Source: an uncultured Paraprevotella sp.
GTDB lineage: Bacteria > Bacteroidota > Bacteroidia > Bacteroidales > Bacteroidaceae
Direction of reading: 5' to 3'
NCBI GenBank assembly: GCA_910586505.1
Contig: CAJUGV010000008.1
Coordinates: 1-64,000, forward strand
DNA length: 64,000 nucleotides
Positions 26,271 through 34,487 of this stretch are shown one piece after another. Positions within the stretch are counted from its first letter, which is position 1; every line of letters begins with the position of its first letter. Under the pieces are notes generated by a model. The model made no database searches, had not been told where the DNA came from, and saw nothing but the letters and a program-made list of their open reading frames with translations. The position numbers and the translations under genes were made by a program.

Positions 26271-27491
26271 ATGATAAAACGTATAACGGTAGGATGCCTG
26301 GCCCTGATGTTGGGACTTTTTTATTCTTTTTCAGGCGAGTATCGCAGGCATGCCGGCTTTTCGCGCATGGAACGCCGTATGCTTCATATTCCTACGGCAG
26401 GATTGTTTGGCAACGGAGGATATTTTACAGTGACGCCTTCGGTCCTGGCACGTGACGGATGGCGTTTTCCGGTCTCTGACGGAGTATGCTTTACGCCCGA
26501 CTTCCCGAAACATCCCGTGGGATGGTATATCATGTCGGACCGTAAGGGAAAGGAGGTAAAGGCCGCCATGCGAGGTCTGGTGCGCCTGGTGCGCAAGACC
26601 GATTTGGGAAAGACCATTGTCATTCTTCATCCAAGCGGATTGGAGACGGTTTATGCCCATCATGCAAAAGCATTGGTAAAGTCGGGGGATTATGTGGCGG
26701 CCGGTCAGCCCATAGCGCGGGCTGCCGCCGATCATGGAATGGTGTATACCTATTTTTCCCTGATGGTGAACGGAGTGATGCTTAGTCCGTCCACCTTTGC
26801 CGAACCCGACGGGAAACTGAAGGCCAATCCGGTCAAGTTCAGTCTGAGTCCGGAGGGAGAAGTGAACGCTTCATTCTATCAGGACGGAGCGGTGGAAGAG
26901 CATACGCCCGGCTTTGAATGGCTCGACGGACCGGAACGGGTAGACCTGAGCCGGCCGTTCTCTGCGCGCGAGCGGCAGGATGTGGGCGTGCCTACTCCGG
27001 GATTGTTTGCAGACGAATCATGGTTTGCCATCGAGCTGGGACGCATCAGCCGGTGGTGTTATCCTTTGCCCGGGGCTAAGGTGATCAGTCCTTACGGCGG
27101 TGCGCGTAAGAATCATACAGGAACGGATATTAAGACGAGGCCCAACGACAAGATCCGGGCGGTATTTGACGGCGTGGTGCGCTTTTCCGGTCCTTATTCG
27201 GCATATGGAAACATCGTGGTGATTCGTCATGCCAACGGACTGGAGACCTGTTACAGCCACAACGCACGCAACCTGGTGCGGGTGGGTGACCGTGTGAAGG
27301 CCGGCGACCCTATCGCTCTTATGGGGCGTACCGGCAGGGCCACGACCGAACATTGTCATTTTGAGGTGAGGGCCAACGGAGTTCCTTTCAATAGCGATTA
27401 TATCTTCGACCATTCACACCATGTACTGAAAAGCGGTAAGCTGATCATCAGGCGTAAATCCGGAGGCGGAATCACAGTGAAGGCGGAGTAG
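26271..27491 (+). CDS. M23-family metallopeptidase with two LytM-like domains, one degenerate
   Basis: A 406-residue exported protein (hydrophobic N-terminus, about residues 4-22). The C-terminal domain (about 255-385) is a complete LytM/M23 peptidase: HTGTD supplies the first zinc His and Asp, and HCHFE the second His pair. Residues about 60-175 look like a second, N-terminal copy ('VRKTDLGKTIVILHPSGLETVYAHHAKALVKSGD' aligns with 'YSAYGNIVVIRHANGLETCYSHNARNLVRVGD'). That copy lacks the HxxxD and HxH motifs, so it is probably structural or regulatory. It likely cuts peptidoglycan cross-bridges. It directly follows pgeF. Confidence 0.88.
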   Translation: MIKRITVGCLALMLGLFYSFSGEYRRHAGFSRMERRMLHIPTAGLFGNGGYFTVTPSVLARDGWRFPVSDGVCFTPDFPKHPVGWYIMSDRKGKEVKAAMRGLVRLVRKTDLGKTIVILHPSGLETVYAHHAKALVKSGDYVAAGQPIARAAADHGMVYTYFSLMVNGVMLSPSTFAEPDGKLKANPVKFSLSPEGEVNASFYQDGAVEEHTPGFEWLDGPERVDLSRPFSARERQDVGVPTPGLFADESWFAIELGRISRWCYPLPGAKVISPYGGARKNHTGTDIKTRPNDKIRAVFDGVVRFSGPYSAYGNIVVIRHANGLETCYSHNARNLVRVGDRVKAGDPIALMGRTGRATTEHCHFEVRANGVPFNSDYIFDHSHHVLKSGKLIIRRKSGGGITVKAE

Positions 27492-27580
27492 CTCTGACAA
27501 ATTGAGAGGAAATCCGGCAATTATGCTATAAAAAGTCATTTGATTCTTTGTCGGCAAGTGCGAATTTTGCTCATTCCGGA

Positions 27581-27601
27581 AAAGGAGCGGAGCTTCTTTT
27601 T
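27581..27601 (+). terminator. Terminator after the M23 peptidase gene
   Basis: AAAGGAGC (27581-27588) pairs with GCTTCTTT (27592-27599) with one G-U pair around a GGA loop, continuing into T residues. Confidence 0.55.
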
Positions 27602-27642
27602 GTATAAATATACATTTATTGCAGCATATCATTTATTATATT

Positions 27643-27722
27643 CCGTATATATACGGATTTTCATGAGGATGAAAATGTACGGCCTTCCGCAGAAAAAAAT
27701 ATTTTTCTCCGCATGAAAATCT
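27643..27722. repeat. Palindromic element with ATGAGGAT loop (family copy A)
   Basis: ATTTTC (27657-27662) and GAAAAT (27671-27676) flank loop ATGAGGAT. Right of it, two direct CCGCA copies flank an AT palindrome (gaaaaa...tttttc). The 13-mer TCCGCATGAAAAT (27708-27720) is the reverse complement of ATTTTCATGCGGA in the element at about 60.38 kb. It appears to be a rearranged relative of the hairpins at 43.14 and 60.38 kb. Confidence 0.5.
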
Positions 27723-28043
27723 TATGACTGCCGTATGATGGTGAAAAACGGGCGTATGGTTCCCGAAAATCGGAGTGGCGAGGCGCTATTTTCGTCCCGT
27801 TCCGTGCTGTTTGGCAGGCGGAGACGAAAATCTGAATGTAAGTGAAATATGGCTATGGCTTTCAGACGGACTGACGAGGACTGGTAAAGCTGGGGTAAAA
27901 AACGTTCAGAAGGAAGTCGGAGGGCGGTTGGGCTTTCCTTTTGTCAGATCTTGCGTGAACGTAATTCCTTTATTTGCTCTCAGGTCAGGAGGAGAGGCGG
28001 TACGGATGAATCTCACGGGGGCGCAACTGACGTTTTGTAATTT

Positions 28044-28086
28044 AAAAAGGGCATTCCTTTCTACAGAAGGGAATGCCCTTTTTCTG
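28044..28086. terminator. Bidirectional terminator after the small basic protein gene
   Basis: AAAAAGGGCATTCCTTT (28044-28060) pairs with 28067-28083 with one G-U pair. A and T runs sit on the two sides, so it works in both directions and ends the minus-strand gene at 28103. Confidence 0.85.
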
Positions 28087-28102
28087 TGTATCGTAAACAG
28101 TC

Positions 28103-28312
28103 TTATTTTTTGTGACGGTTGGCTCTGCGCTGACGGATTTCGGCTTTCATTTTAGCCGAACCAGATCCGTGCGATCCCGTGATATAAGCTTTCTTCTTCG
28201 CTTTGGTTTTCACTTTGGCGTTGGCGCCGGCCGCTGCCTTTTTGGCTCCGCCTGCAAAGACAATGCCTCCCGTGATGACCTTGTCGATATCGTCTCCTCC
28301 GAAGTTTGCCAT
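28103..28312 (-). CDS. Small basic protein of unknown function
   Basis: A 69-residue protein I do not recognise. The first third (MANFGGDDIDKVITGGIVFAGG) is neutral to acidic. The rest is rich in Lys, Arg, Ala and Gly (segments KVKTKAKKK and RQRRANRHKK), suggesting nucleic-acid or ribosome contact. It starts 15 nt after the stop of the AICAR transformylase gene on the same strand and is followed immediately by a terminator, so it is the last gene of that unit. It is probably real, given its position and the downstream terminator. Confidence 0.65.
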   Translation of the reverse strand: MANFGGDDIDKVITGGIVFAGGAKKAAAGANAKVKTKAKKKAYITGSHGSGSAKMKAEIRQRRANRHKK

Positions 28313-28327
28313 ATATTAGCGGGATGA

Positions 28328-29509
28328 TTAATGATGGAACAAACGGATGCCGGTAAAGGCCATTGTGATGCCATACTTGTCGCAGGTGTCGATCACATGG
28401 TCGTCGCGCACGCTTCCGCCGGCCTGTGCCACATATTGTACTCCGCTTTTATGCGCCCGTTCGATGTTGTCACCGAAGGGGAAGAATGCATCGGATCCGA
28501 GTGCCACTCCGGTGTTCTGAGCTATCCAGGCCTGTTTTTCTTCGCGGGTAAGCGGTTCCGGTTTCTCACAGAAGAACTTCTGCCATTCGCCGTCGGCCAA
28601 TACGTCCATATAGTCGTCGCTGATGTATATGTCGATGGTGTTGTCGCGGTCTGCTCGGCGTATGTTTTCCACAAACGGAAGGCCCATCACTTTCGGATGC
28701 TGGCGCAACCACCAGATGTCCGCTTTGCTGCCGGCCAGTCGCGTACAGTGGATTCGGCTCTGCTGTCCGGCTCCGATGCCGATCGCCTGGCCGTCTTTCG
28801 CGTAGCATACGGAGTTGCTCTGTGTGTACTTCAGGGTGATGAGGGCGATCATGAGATCACGTTTGGCCTCATCCGTAAAAGTCTTGTTTCTTGTCGGGAT
28901 ATTCTCGAAAAGGGCGGGGGCGTTCAGTTTGATCTCATTGCGCCCTTGTTCGAATGTGATGCCGAACACTTGTTTCTGTTCTATCGGTTCCGGCTTGTAG
29001 TCAGGGTCTATTTTGATGACATTATACGTACCTTTCCGTTTTTCACGCAGTATCCGAAGAGCTTCTTCCGTGAAGTCCGGAGCGATGACGCCGTCGCTTA
29101 CCTCACGTTTGATGAGCAGGGCTGTAGCCTCGTCGCAAGTATCGCTCAGGGCGATGAAATCACCGTAGCTCGACATGCGGTCGGCTCCGCGTGCCCGTGC
29201 GTATGCACAGGCGATGGGAGAAAGCGGCATTTGTACATCGTCCACGAAGTAAATCTTCCGGAGCGTATCGCTTAGGGGCAGTCCGATAGCGGCTCCCGCA
29301 GGCGAAACGTGTTTGAAGGAAGTGGCGGCCGGTATGCCGGTCGCTTCCTTTAGTTCCTTGACCAGTTGCCAGCCGTTGAGGGCATCCAGAAAATTGATGT
29401 ACCCCGGTCGTCCGTTCAACACTTCGATAGGTAGTTCGCCCTCCGCCATGCAGATGCGTGAGGGTTTCTGATTCGGATTGCATCCGTACTTTAAAGCTAA
29501 TTCTTTCAT
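28328..29509 (-). CDS. Stand-alone AICAR formyltransferase (PurH transformylase domain only)
   Basis: A 393-residue protein matching the AICAR transformylase part of PurH. Visible blocks are 'TSFKHVSPAGAAIGLPLSD', 'SNSVCYAKDGQAIGIGAGQQSRIHCTRLAGSKAD' and 'ALGSDAFFPFGDNIERAHKSGVQY'. It lacks the N-terminal IMP cyclohydrolase (MGS-like) domain, so it is about 110-130 residues shorter than bifunctional PurH. It would formylate AICAR with 10-formyl-tetrahydrofolate in de novo purine synthesis, presumably alongside another PurH or cyclohydrolase elsewhere. It starts 19 nt past the ssrA terminator hairpin, with no promoter of its own in view. Confidence 0.9.
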   Translation of the reverse strand: MKELALKYGCNPNQKPSRICMAEGELPIEVLNGRPGYINFLDALNGWQLVKELKEATGIPAATSFKHVSPAGAAIGLPLSDTLRKIYFVDDVQMPLSPIACAYARARGADRMSSYGDFIALSDTCDEATALLIKREVSDGVIAPDFTEEALRILREKRKGTYNVIKIDPDYKPEPIEQKQVFGITFEQGRNEIKLNAPALFENIPTRNKTFTDEAKRDLMIALITLKYTQSNSVCYAKDGQAIGIGAGQQSRIHCTRLAGSKADIWWLRQHPKVMGLPFVENIRRADRDNTIDIYISDDYMDVLADGEWQKFFCEKPEPLTREEKQAWIAQNTGVALGSDAFFPFGDNIERAHKSGVQYVAQAGGSVRDDHVIDTCDKYGITMAFTGIRLFHH

Positions 29510-29527
29510 AAAGTGTTCTTAAAACAG

Positions 29528-29567
29528 AAAGCAGCCCGACACGCTTGTTGCATGACGGGCTGCTTCT
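29528..29567 (-). terminator. Terminator of the tmRNA gene
   Basis: AAGCAGCCCG (29529-29538) pairs with CGGGCTGCTT (29556-29565). The minus-strand sequence after the stem is TCTGTTTT. It lies 10 nt past the mature tmRNA 3' end and 19 nt before the AICAR transformylase start. Confidence 0.75.
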
Positions 29568-29574
29568 AAATTTG

Positions 29575-29972
29575 TGGAGCTGGAGGGAATCGAACCCTCG
29601 TCCAAACAGGGAAACCATACGCTTTCTACACGCTTATTCCGGCTTTCGGTTTTCGTGCACAAACAAGACCCGGACCACCCATTTGTACCTTATCCTTGTA
29701 AAAACTTCACCTTTCGTGCAAGGCCGCGTCAGGCTATCTCCGATTTAGCTGCACCACTGGGCCGGAATGCTTCGGAGCGACTGCTTCCGAGTGATGTCCC
29801 GTTTCAGCACCTGGTGCCGAAATAAAGGTAATCTACTATACTTCGATTACGCAGCGAGAGCGTAGTTGTTTTCGCCAGATAAATTTTTGGTAACTGAGAT
29901 TTAAGAGGCAATCACCGATCCTCTGCGTGCTTACGTACCATTCCATCCTGCTGTCAAATCCATGTCAACCCC
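29575..29972 (-). ncRNA. ssrA: Transfer-messenger RNA
   Basis: A one-piece tmRNA of about 398 nt. The 5' GGGGUUG (from 29972) pairs with 3' CAGCUCC (ending next to 29575) as the acceptor stem, with discriminator A. The T arm GGTTCGATTCCCTCC sits just inside the 3' end. The 3' CCA is not encoded (genomic sequence continues CAA). The tag frame at 29876-29847 reads GENNYALAA followed by TAA, preceded by alanine charging of the tRNA-like domain, so rescued proteins would end AGENNYALAA. It frees stalled ribosomes and marks nascent chains for proteolysis. Confidence 0.95.
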
Positions 29973-29986
29973 GGATGTTTGATGTG

Positions 29987-29994
29987 CAAAGATA
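29987..29994 (-). promoter_or_regulatory. -7 box of ssrA
   Basis: On the minus strand TATCTTTG (29994-29987) lies about 15 nt before the 5' end of the tmRNA, a fitting distance allowing brief 5' trimming. Confidence 0.65.
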
Positions 29995-30167
29995 AGGCTT
30001 TCTTTTGAATTAGAGCGTGGAAGACTGTTTTTTTTGCCGTATCCTTTTATTTTTTATATACGGTTTGACTTTTGTTTGTGTGAGAGAAAAAAATATCGTT
30101 ATTTTGCAATAATTTCACATTTGTGGAGTTTAATACTTAGAAAAATGAAGTTGAACGAAACTAAAAT

Positions 30168-30800
30168 ATGAGGCGGGTGTCTGTTGATATGGGGATTTGC
30201 GATGGCATGAGTGCGGAGGAACGGGCAATGAAACGGGGCGGAGACATCATCGGCGCTTTACTGGGACTGGTAGTGTGTGCTCCGGTCTTTTTGCTTGTAT
30301 ATATTCTGCTGAAATGTGAGGGTACGAACTCCGTCATATTCCGTCAGGAACGGATCGGATATAAGGGGAAGCCTTTTTTTATACTGAAGTTCAGGACGAT
30401 GAAGTTGGATTCGGAGAAAGACGGGCAGCCGAAGCTGGCGGAAAAGGAGGATGACCGTCTGACGCCGGTGGGCAAGTTCCTGCGCGTGCATCATCTGGAT
30501 GAGTTGCCTCAGTTGTGGAATGTCATGTGCGGCGATATGTCGTTTGTCGGCCCGCGTCCGGAACGCCGTTATTTTATTGATTTGATAAGGAAAGAGAACC
30601 CCGACTACGATTATCTTTTTCTGATGCGTCCGGGACTGACCTCAAAGGCTACCTTATACAACGGATATACGGATACGATGGAAAAGATGCTGATTCGCCT
30701 GCAGATGGATCTTGATTACCTGCAGCATCGTTCGTTGTGGATGGATGTGAAAATTATTTTTATTACACTTGTTTTTATTTTGAAAGGAAAGAAATTCTGA
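30168..30800 (+). CDS. Small bacterial sugar transferase (monotopic phosphoglycosyltransferase)
   Basis: A 210-residue initiating transferase that moves a sugar-1-phosphate from a nucleotide sugar to undecaprenyl phosphate. One membrane-inserting segment (about residues 27-48) precedes the catalytic block: 'FFILKFRTMK', then 'HHLDELPQLWNVMCGDMSFVGPRPERR', and 'LMRPGLTSKATLY'. The size fits the PglC/WecP class without the N-terminal membrane domain. It opens the first polysaccharide block, 195 nt after ssrA; no upxY or upxZ antiterminator gene precedes it. Its TGA overlaps the next gene's ATG (TGATG). Confidence 0.92.
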   Translation: MRRVSVDMGICDGMSAEERAMKRGGDIIGALLGLVVCAPVFLLVYILLKCEGTNSVIFRQERIGYKGKPFFILKFRTMKLDSEKDGQPKLAEKEDDRLTPVGKFLRVHHLDELPQLWNVMCGDMSFVGPRPERRYFIDLIRKENPDYDYLFLMRPGLTSKATLYNGYTDTMEKMLIRLQMDLDYLQHRSLWMDVKIIFITLVFILKGKKF

Positions 30801-33349
30801 TGTATATGGCAAAGAGGATATTGCTGGCCTGTCTGGCCTGTTTTTGGTTGCAGTTCGTTTATTCCCAGTCTATGTCCGACGAACAGGTGGTTCGCTATGT
30901 TAAGGAACAGCAGGAGAGAGGCCGGAATCAGCAATCTATAGTGTCTCAGTTGCTTCAGAAAGGGGTGACGGTGGAACAGTTGCGGCGCATAAGAAAAAAA
31001 TACGAGGCCGAACAGACCCAGCCCGGGGCTGTGGACCTGACGGGAACAAGCAAGGGTAAGAGTGGAACTTCGCGTCTGAGAGACAAGAAGGAAACCGCAC
31101 GTGACGACCGGCAGAAGCAGAACGGGTATATGATTCGTTCGCAGCGTGAGATAGAGGCTGGAAAGAACAAGAATATAAGGCGTGAGCGGTTGGACGAGGA
31201 GATAGAGTTCATGGATATAGACTCCCTGATATATTATCGGAACTATCTTGCCGAAGACGTACGTCAGGTGTTTGGCCGTAACATCTTCAACAATGAGATG
31301 CTGACTTTTGAACCCAGCATGAATATCCCGACACCGCAAAACTATCGTCTTGGGGCCGGTGATGCCGTAATTATAGACGTATGGGGGGCGTCGCAGACAA
31401 CTTTCGAGGGGGTGATCTCTCCGGACGGAACGGTGACAATAGAAGGGGTCGGTCCTCTTTCGTTGTCCGGTTTGACGGTAAAGGAAGCCAATGAATATGC
31501 CAAAAAACAACTGGGACGTTTCTATTCCGGCTCCGATATTACGCTGACCGTGGGCGAGACACGTGCCATACAGGTGCAGGTGATGGGAGAAGTGACTGTT
31601 CCGGGAACCTATACGCTGAGCGCGTTGTCGTCTGCTTTCAATGCACTTTATGCGGCCGGGGGCATCAGTGAGATAGGTACGTTGCGCGATATAAAGGTGT
31701 TTCGTCAGGGACGGGTGGTTTCCACTATCGATGTTTACGACTATATCCTTAACGGGAATACCAAGGGGGACATACGGCTGGCCGACAATGACGTGATTGT
31801 GGTAGGCTCTTATGAAAACCTGGTGAACATACGCGGAAAGGTGAAGCGTCCGATGTTTTATGAAATGAAAAAGGATGAGAGTGTGTCGCGTATCCTTGAT
31901 TATGCAGGGGGATTTGCCGGAGATGCCTATACGGATAATGTGCGCCTGATACGGAAGAGCGGACGGGAGTATTCCGTGTATACCGTGGGCGAGTTTGAAA
32001 TGAATGGGTTTGTGTTGAAGGACGGAGATTCCTTGTATGTGGATTCCGTGATTCCCCGATACTCTAACATGGCGGAAGTGCGCGGGGCTGTGTTTCATCC
32101 GGGACAATATCAGATGGATGGCAGCATCAGGACGGTGCGTCAGTTGATCAAGGCTGCCGACGGCCTGCGTGAGGATGCTTTTGTCAAACATGCCGTGATG
32201 CACCGCCAGAAAGAGGATATGACAATGGAAGTGCTTGCTGTCGATGTGGAAGGAATCATGGACGGTACGGTTGCCGATATCCCTTTGCGTAAGAACGATA
32301 TTCTTTTCATTCCGAGCATGCTGGAGATGAAAGGGGAGCGTACGCTTACCGTGAGCGGAGAGGTGAACTTCCCGGGTGTGTACCAGTATGCTGATAATAC
32401 GACCATCGAAGACCTTGTTCTTCAGGCCGGAGGACTGACCGAGGCTGCTTCTATGGCCAAAGTGGATGTGTTTCGCCGTATTAAGAATCCGGATGCGGTG
32501 TCCGATGACGAGAAATTGGCCGAGACTTACAGTTTTTCTCTTCGCGATGGTTTGCTGATAGATGAGGGGGAGGATTTCCGTTTGCAACCTTTCGATGAAG
32601 TGGTTGTCCGCAAAAGTCCTGCCTATTCGGAGCAGCGCAACGTAAAAATAAGCGGTGCCGTGAATTTTACGGGGGAATATGCGATGGATCATAAAGACTA
32701 TCGTTTGAGTGATCTGGTAAAGGCTGCCGGAGGATTGTCTTCGTTGGCTTATGCCAAAGGCGCGCGTTTGCAGCGTACCTTGACCGATGAAGAGAAGCAA
32801 CAGCGGAACAGTGCGCTTAAAGCCTCTCAAATACAGATTTATGAGGAGAGCCTGCGGGCGGAAAAATCATACGACATGGCGCGCGCCGATTCTATCATGA
32901 ATATGAAGCTGGATTTGGGGGATACCTATCCGGTGGCCATCAATCTGGAACTGGCCATGAAGAATCCGGGGAGTTTGGATGATGTGCGATTGCGCGAAGG
33001 AGATGAACTTATCGTGCCGCAATTCTCGAATACGGTGAAGATTAGCGGTGAGGTGATGTATCCGATTTCGATAAGTTATGAGAAAGGCAAGCCGCTGAGT
33101 TATTATATCAAACGTGCCGGAGGCTATGCGAATCGTGCGCACAAGGCCCGCGTATATGCCATCTATATGAATGGAGCGGTGGAACAGTTGGGACGCCGTT
33201 CAAGTAAGGCCATTCAACCGGGATGCGAGATTGTGATACCTACAAAGCCCCAGCGCAATAAAATGTCGACGGGAGAGATCATGACAATCGGAACGTCAAC
33301 GGCTTCTATAGCCGCGATGATTGCCACATTGGTGAATGTATTTAAATAA
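30800..33349 (+). CDS. Polysaccharide export protein with six SLBB domains
   Basis: An 849-residue exported protein starting at the ATG that overlaps the upstream stop. A signal peptide (to about residue 23, FVYSQ) is followed by a charged region. Then comes a Poly_export domain (about 170-255; 'RLGAGDAVIIDVWGASQ'). Six successive SLBB repeats follow, each recognisable by a G-x-V-x-x-P/T-G-x-Y pattern ('VMGEVTVPGTY', 'IRGKVKRPMFY', 'VRGAVFHPGQY', 'VSGEVNFPGVY', 'ISGAVNFTGEY', 'ISGEVMYPISI'). The C-terminus is a hydrophobic helix ending LVNVFK. It is much longer than Wza and presumably spans more of the periplasm as the outer-membrane exit channel. It is not a lipoprotein. Confidence 0.9.
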   Translation: MYMAKRILLACLACFWLQFVYSQSMSDEQVVRYVKEQQERGRNQQSIVSQLLQKGVTVEQLRRIRKKYEAEQTQPGAVDLTGTSKGKSGTSRLRDKKETARDDRQKQNGYMIRSQREIEAGKNKNIRRERLDEEIEFMDIDSLIYYRNYLAEDVRQVFGRNIFNNEMLTFEPSMNIPTPQNYRLGAGDAVIIDVWGASQTTFEGVISPDGTVTIEGVGPLSLSGLTVKEANEYAKKQLGRFYSGSDITLTVGETRAIQVQVMGEVTVPGTYTLSALSSAFNALYAAGGISEIGTLRDIKVFRQGRVVSTIDVYDYILNGNTKGDIRLADNDVIVVGSYENLVNIRGKVKRPMFYEMKKDESVSRILDYAGGFAGDAYTDNVRLIRKSGREYSVYTVGEFEMNGFVLKDGDSLYVDSVIPRYSNMAEVRGAVFHPGQYQMDGSIRTVRQLIKAADGLREDAFVKHAVMHRQKEDMTMEVLAVDVEGIMDGTVADIPLRKNDILFIPSMLEMKGERTLTVSGEVNFPGVYQYADNTTIEDLVLQAGGLTEAASMAKVDVFRRIKNPDAVSDDEKLAETYSFSLRDGLLIDEGEDFRLQPFDEVVVRKSPAYSEQRNVKISGAVNFTGEYAMDHKDYRLSDLVKAAGGLSSLAYAKGARLQRTLTDEEKQQRNSALKASQIQIYEESLRAEKSYDMARADSIMNMKLDLGDTYPVAINLELAMKNPGSLDDVRLREGDELIVPQFSNTVKISGEVMYPISISYEKGKPLSYYIKRAGGYANRAHKARVYAIYMNGAVEQLGRRSSKAIQPGCEIVIPTKPQRNKMSTGEIMTIGTSTASIAAMIATLVNVFK

Positions 33350-33362
33350 AAAGACAAGGGGA

Positions 33363-34430
33363 ATGACGAGCAACGGTTCTTTAAAAGACAAGAGACAACA
33401 GATAGATGTGAGGAAGGTGGTTTCTGCAATATGGAGATACAGGAAGCTTTATCTCAAGGTGCTTTCCATCGTATTTGTCGCTTCGTGTGTGTACATCTTT
33501 CCCATACCGCGAACTTATACATGCAGTGTGATGCTGGCACCTGAGATGAATGGTGCGAATGCCGAAGGGTCGTTAAGTTCTTTGGCGTCATCGTTCGGGG
33601 TGAATTTGAATGGTGCTATGTCGCAGGATGCCATTTCTCCGACGCTTTATCCCGATCTTATAGGCTCGACGAATTTCACCGTAAGTCTTTTTCCCGTGCA
33701 GGTCGTAACAGAAGAAGATGAGTTGACTACGAACTATTACGATTACATGAGTCGGCACCAGAGACGTTCCATTTGGGTAGTGCCGTTCAGCTGGGTGAAG
33801 AGCAGGGTGGTCGCCATGTTTGAACGTGATGAGCAGGTTCCTTTTACCGGTACGGATGCCGTCGATGTGTTCCGGTTGTCGAAAAGGCAGCAGGAAGTGG
33901 TGGAAGCCATATCTAAGAATATCAACTGTACTGTGGACAAGAAGACGGATGTGATTACTATCACGGTGACAGACCAAGATCCGCTGGTCTGTGCCTCGAT
34001 TGCAGATACGGTTCGTGTGCGGTTGCAGGCGTTCATCACGGACTATCGTACCAGTAAGGCGCGCATAGATCTTGACTATTATCAGCAGCTTACAGACAAA
34101 GCCAAGGCTGAGTACGACCAGGCACTGCAGGTTTACGGTAAATATGCGGATGCACACAAGAATGTGATATTGGAAAGTTACAGGCTGGAGCAGGCGGATC
34201 TGGAGAACGATATGCAAATCAAGTTTAATACATACACAGCGATGAATACTCAGCTTCAGGCTGCAAGAGCCAAGGTGCAGGAACGTACACCGGCATTTAC
34301 CACACTGCAATGTGCCACGGTTCCGGTGAAGCCTACGGGGCCGAAACGGGTGTTTTTTGTCTTCGGTATGCTTTGTCTGGCCTTCTTTGTCACATCCTGT
34401 TATGTGTTGAACAAGATTGTAAAGAACTAA
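33363..34430 (+). CDS. Wzz-type polysaccharide chain-length regulator
   Basis: A 355-residue inner-membrane protein with one transmembrane helix near the N-terminus (about 30-50), a long periplasmic coiled-coil-rich region (about 225-310) and a second helix near the C-terminus (about 325-350), preceded by 'VPVKPTGPKRVFF', the proline-rich Wzz motif. No kinase domain is attached. It controls length by interacting with the Wzy polymerase and exporter. I chose the ATG at 33363; an alternative start at 33336 would overlap the upstream gene by 14 nt. It is third in the operon. Confidence 0.88.
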   Translation: MTSNGSLKDKRQQIDVRKVVSAIWRYRKLYLKVLSIVFVASCVYIFPIPRTYTCSVMLAPEMNGANAEGSLSSLASSFGVNLNGAMSQDAISPTLYPDLIGSTNFTVSLFPVQVVTEEDELTTNYYDYMSRHQRRSIWVVPFSWVKSRVVAMFERDEQVPFTGTDAVDVFRLSKRQQEVVEAISKNINCTVDKKTDVITITVTDQDPLVCASIADTVRVRLQAFITDYRTSKARIDLDYYQQLTDKAKAEYDQALQVYGKYADAHKNVILESYRLEQADLENDMQIKFNTYTAMNTQLQAARAKVQERTPAFTTLQCATVPVKPTGPKRVFFVFGMLCLAFFVTSCYVLNKIVKN

Positions 34431-34487
34431 TTGCTCCAAACTTCAGATCGGATGGCAGGAGAAATACAGGCGGGTGGAGACGGGCGA

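Larger units (their letters stand above)
27492..28102. other. Long intergenic region with hairpins, no gene
   Basis: No supported coding sequence lies in these 611 nt. It contains a terminator for the M23 gene (27581-27601), a complex AT-rich inverted-repeat segment with the loop ATGAGGAT (about 27643-27722) and a bidirectional terminator at the right end (28044-28086). The stretch 27735-28040 shows nothing I recognise. Confidence 0.5.

Noticed and set aside
27775..28155. A 126-codon plus-strand frame in the gap after the M23 gene
   Set aside because: It runs through the terminator at 28044-28086 and into the opposite small gene, has no start signal and no recognisable sequence.
29574..29825. 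Short plus-strand frames across 29545-29825
   Set aside because: They are antisense to the tmRNA, whose acceptor stem, T arm and tag frame are all visible.
30716..32830. A 704-codon open frame antisense to the six-SLBB exporter gene
   Set aside because: The plus strand gives a complete multi-domain protein with clear motifs. The antisense translation is His/Arg/Ile-rich without domains, as expected from codon bias of the real gene.
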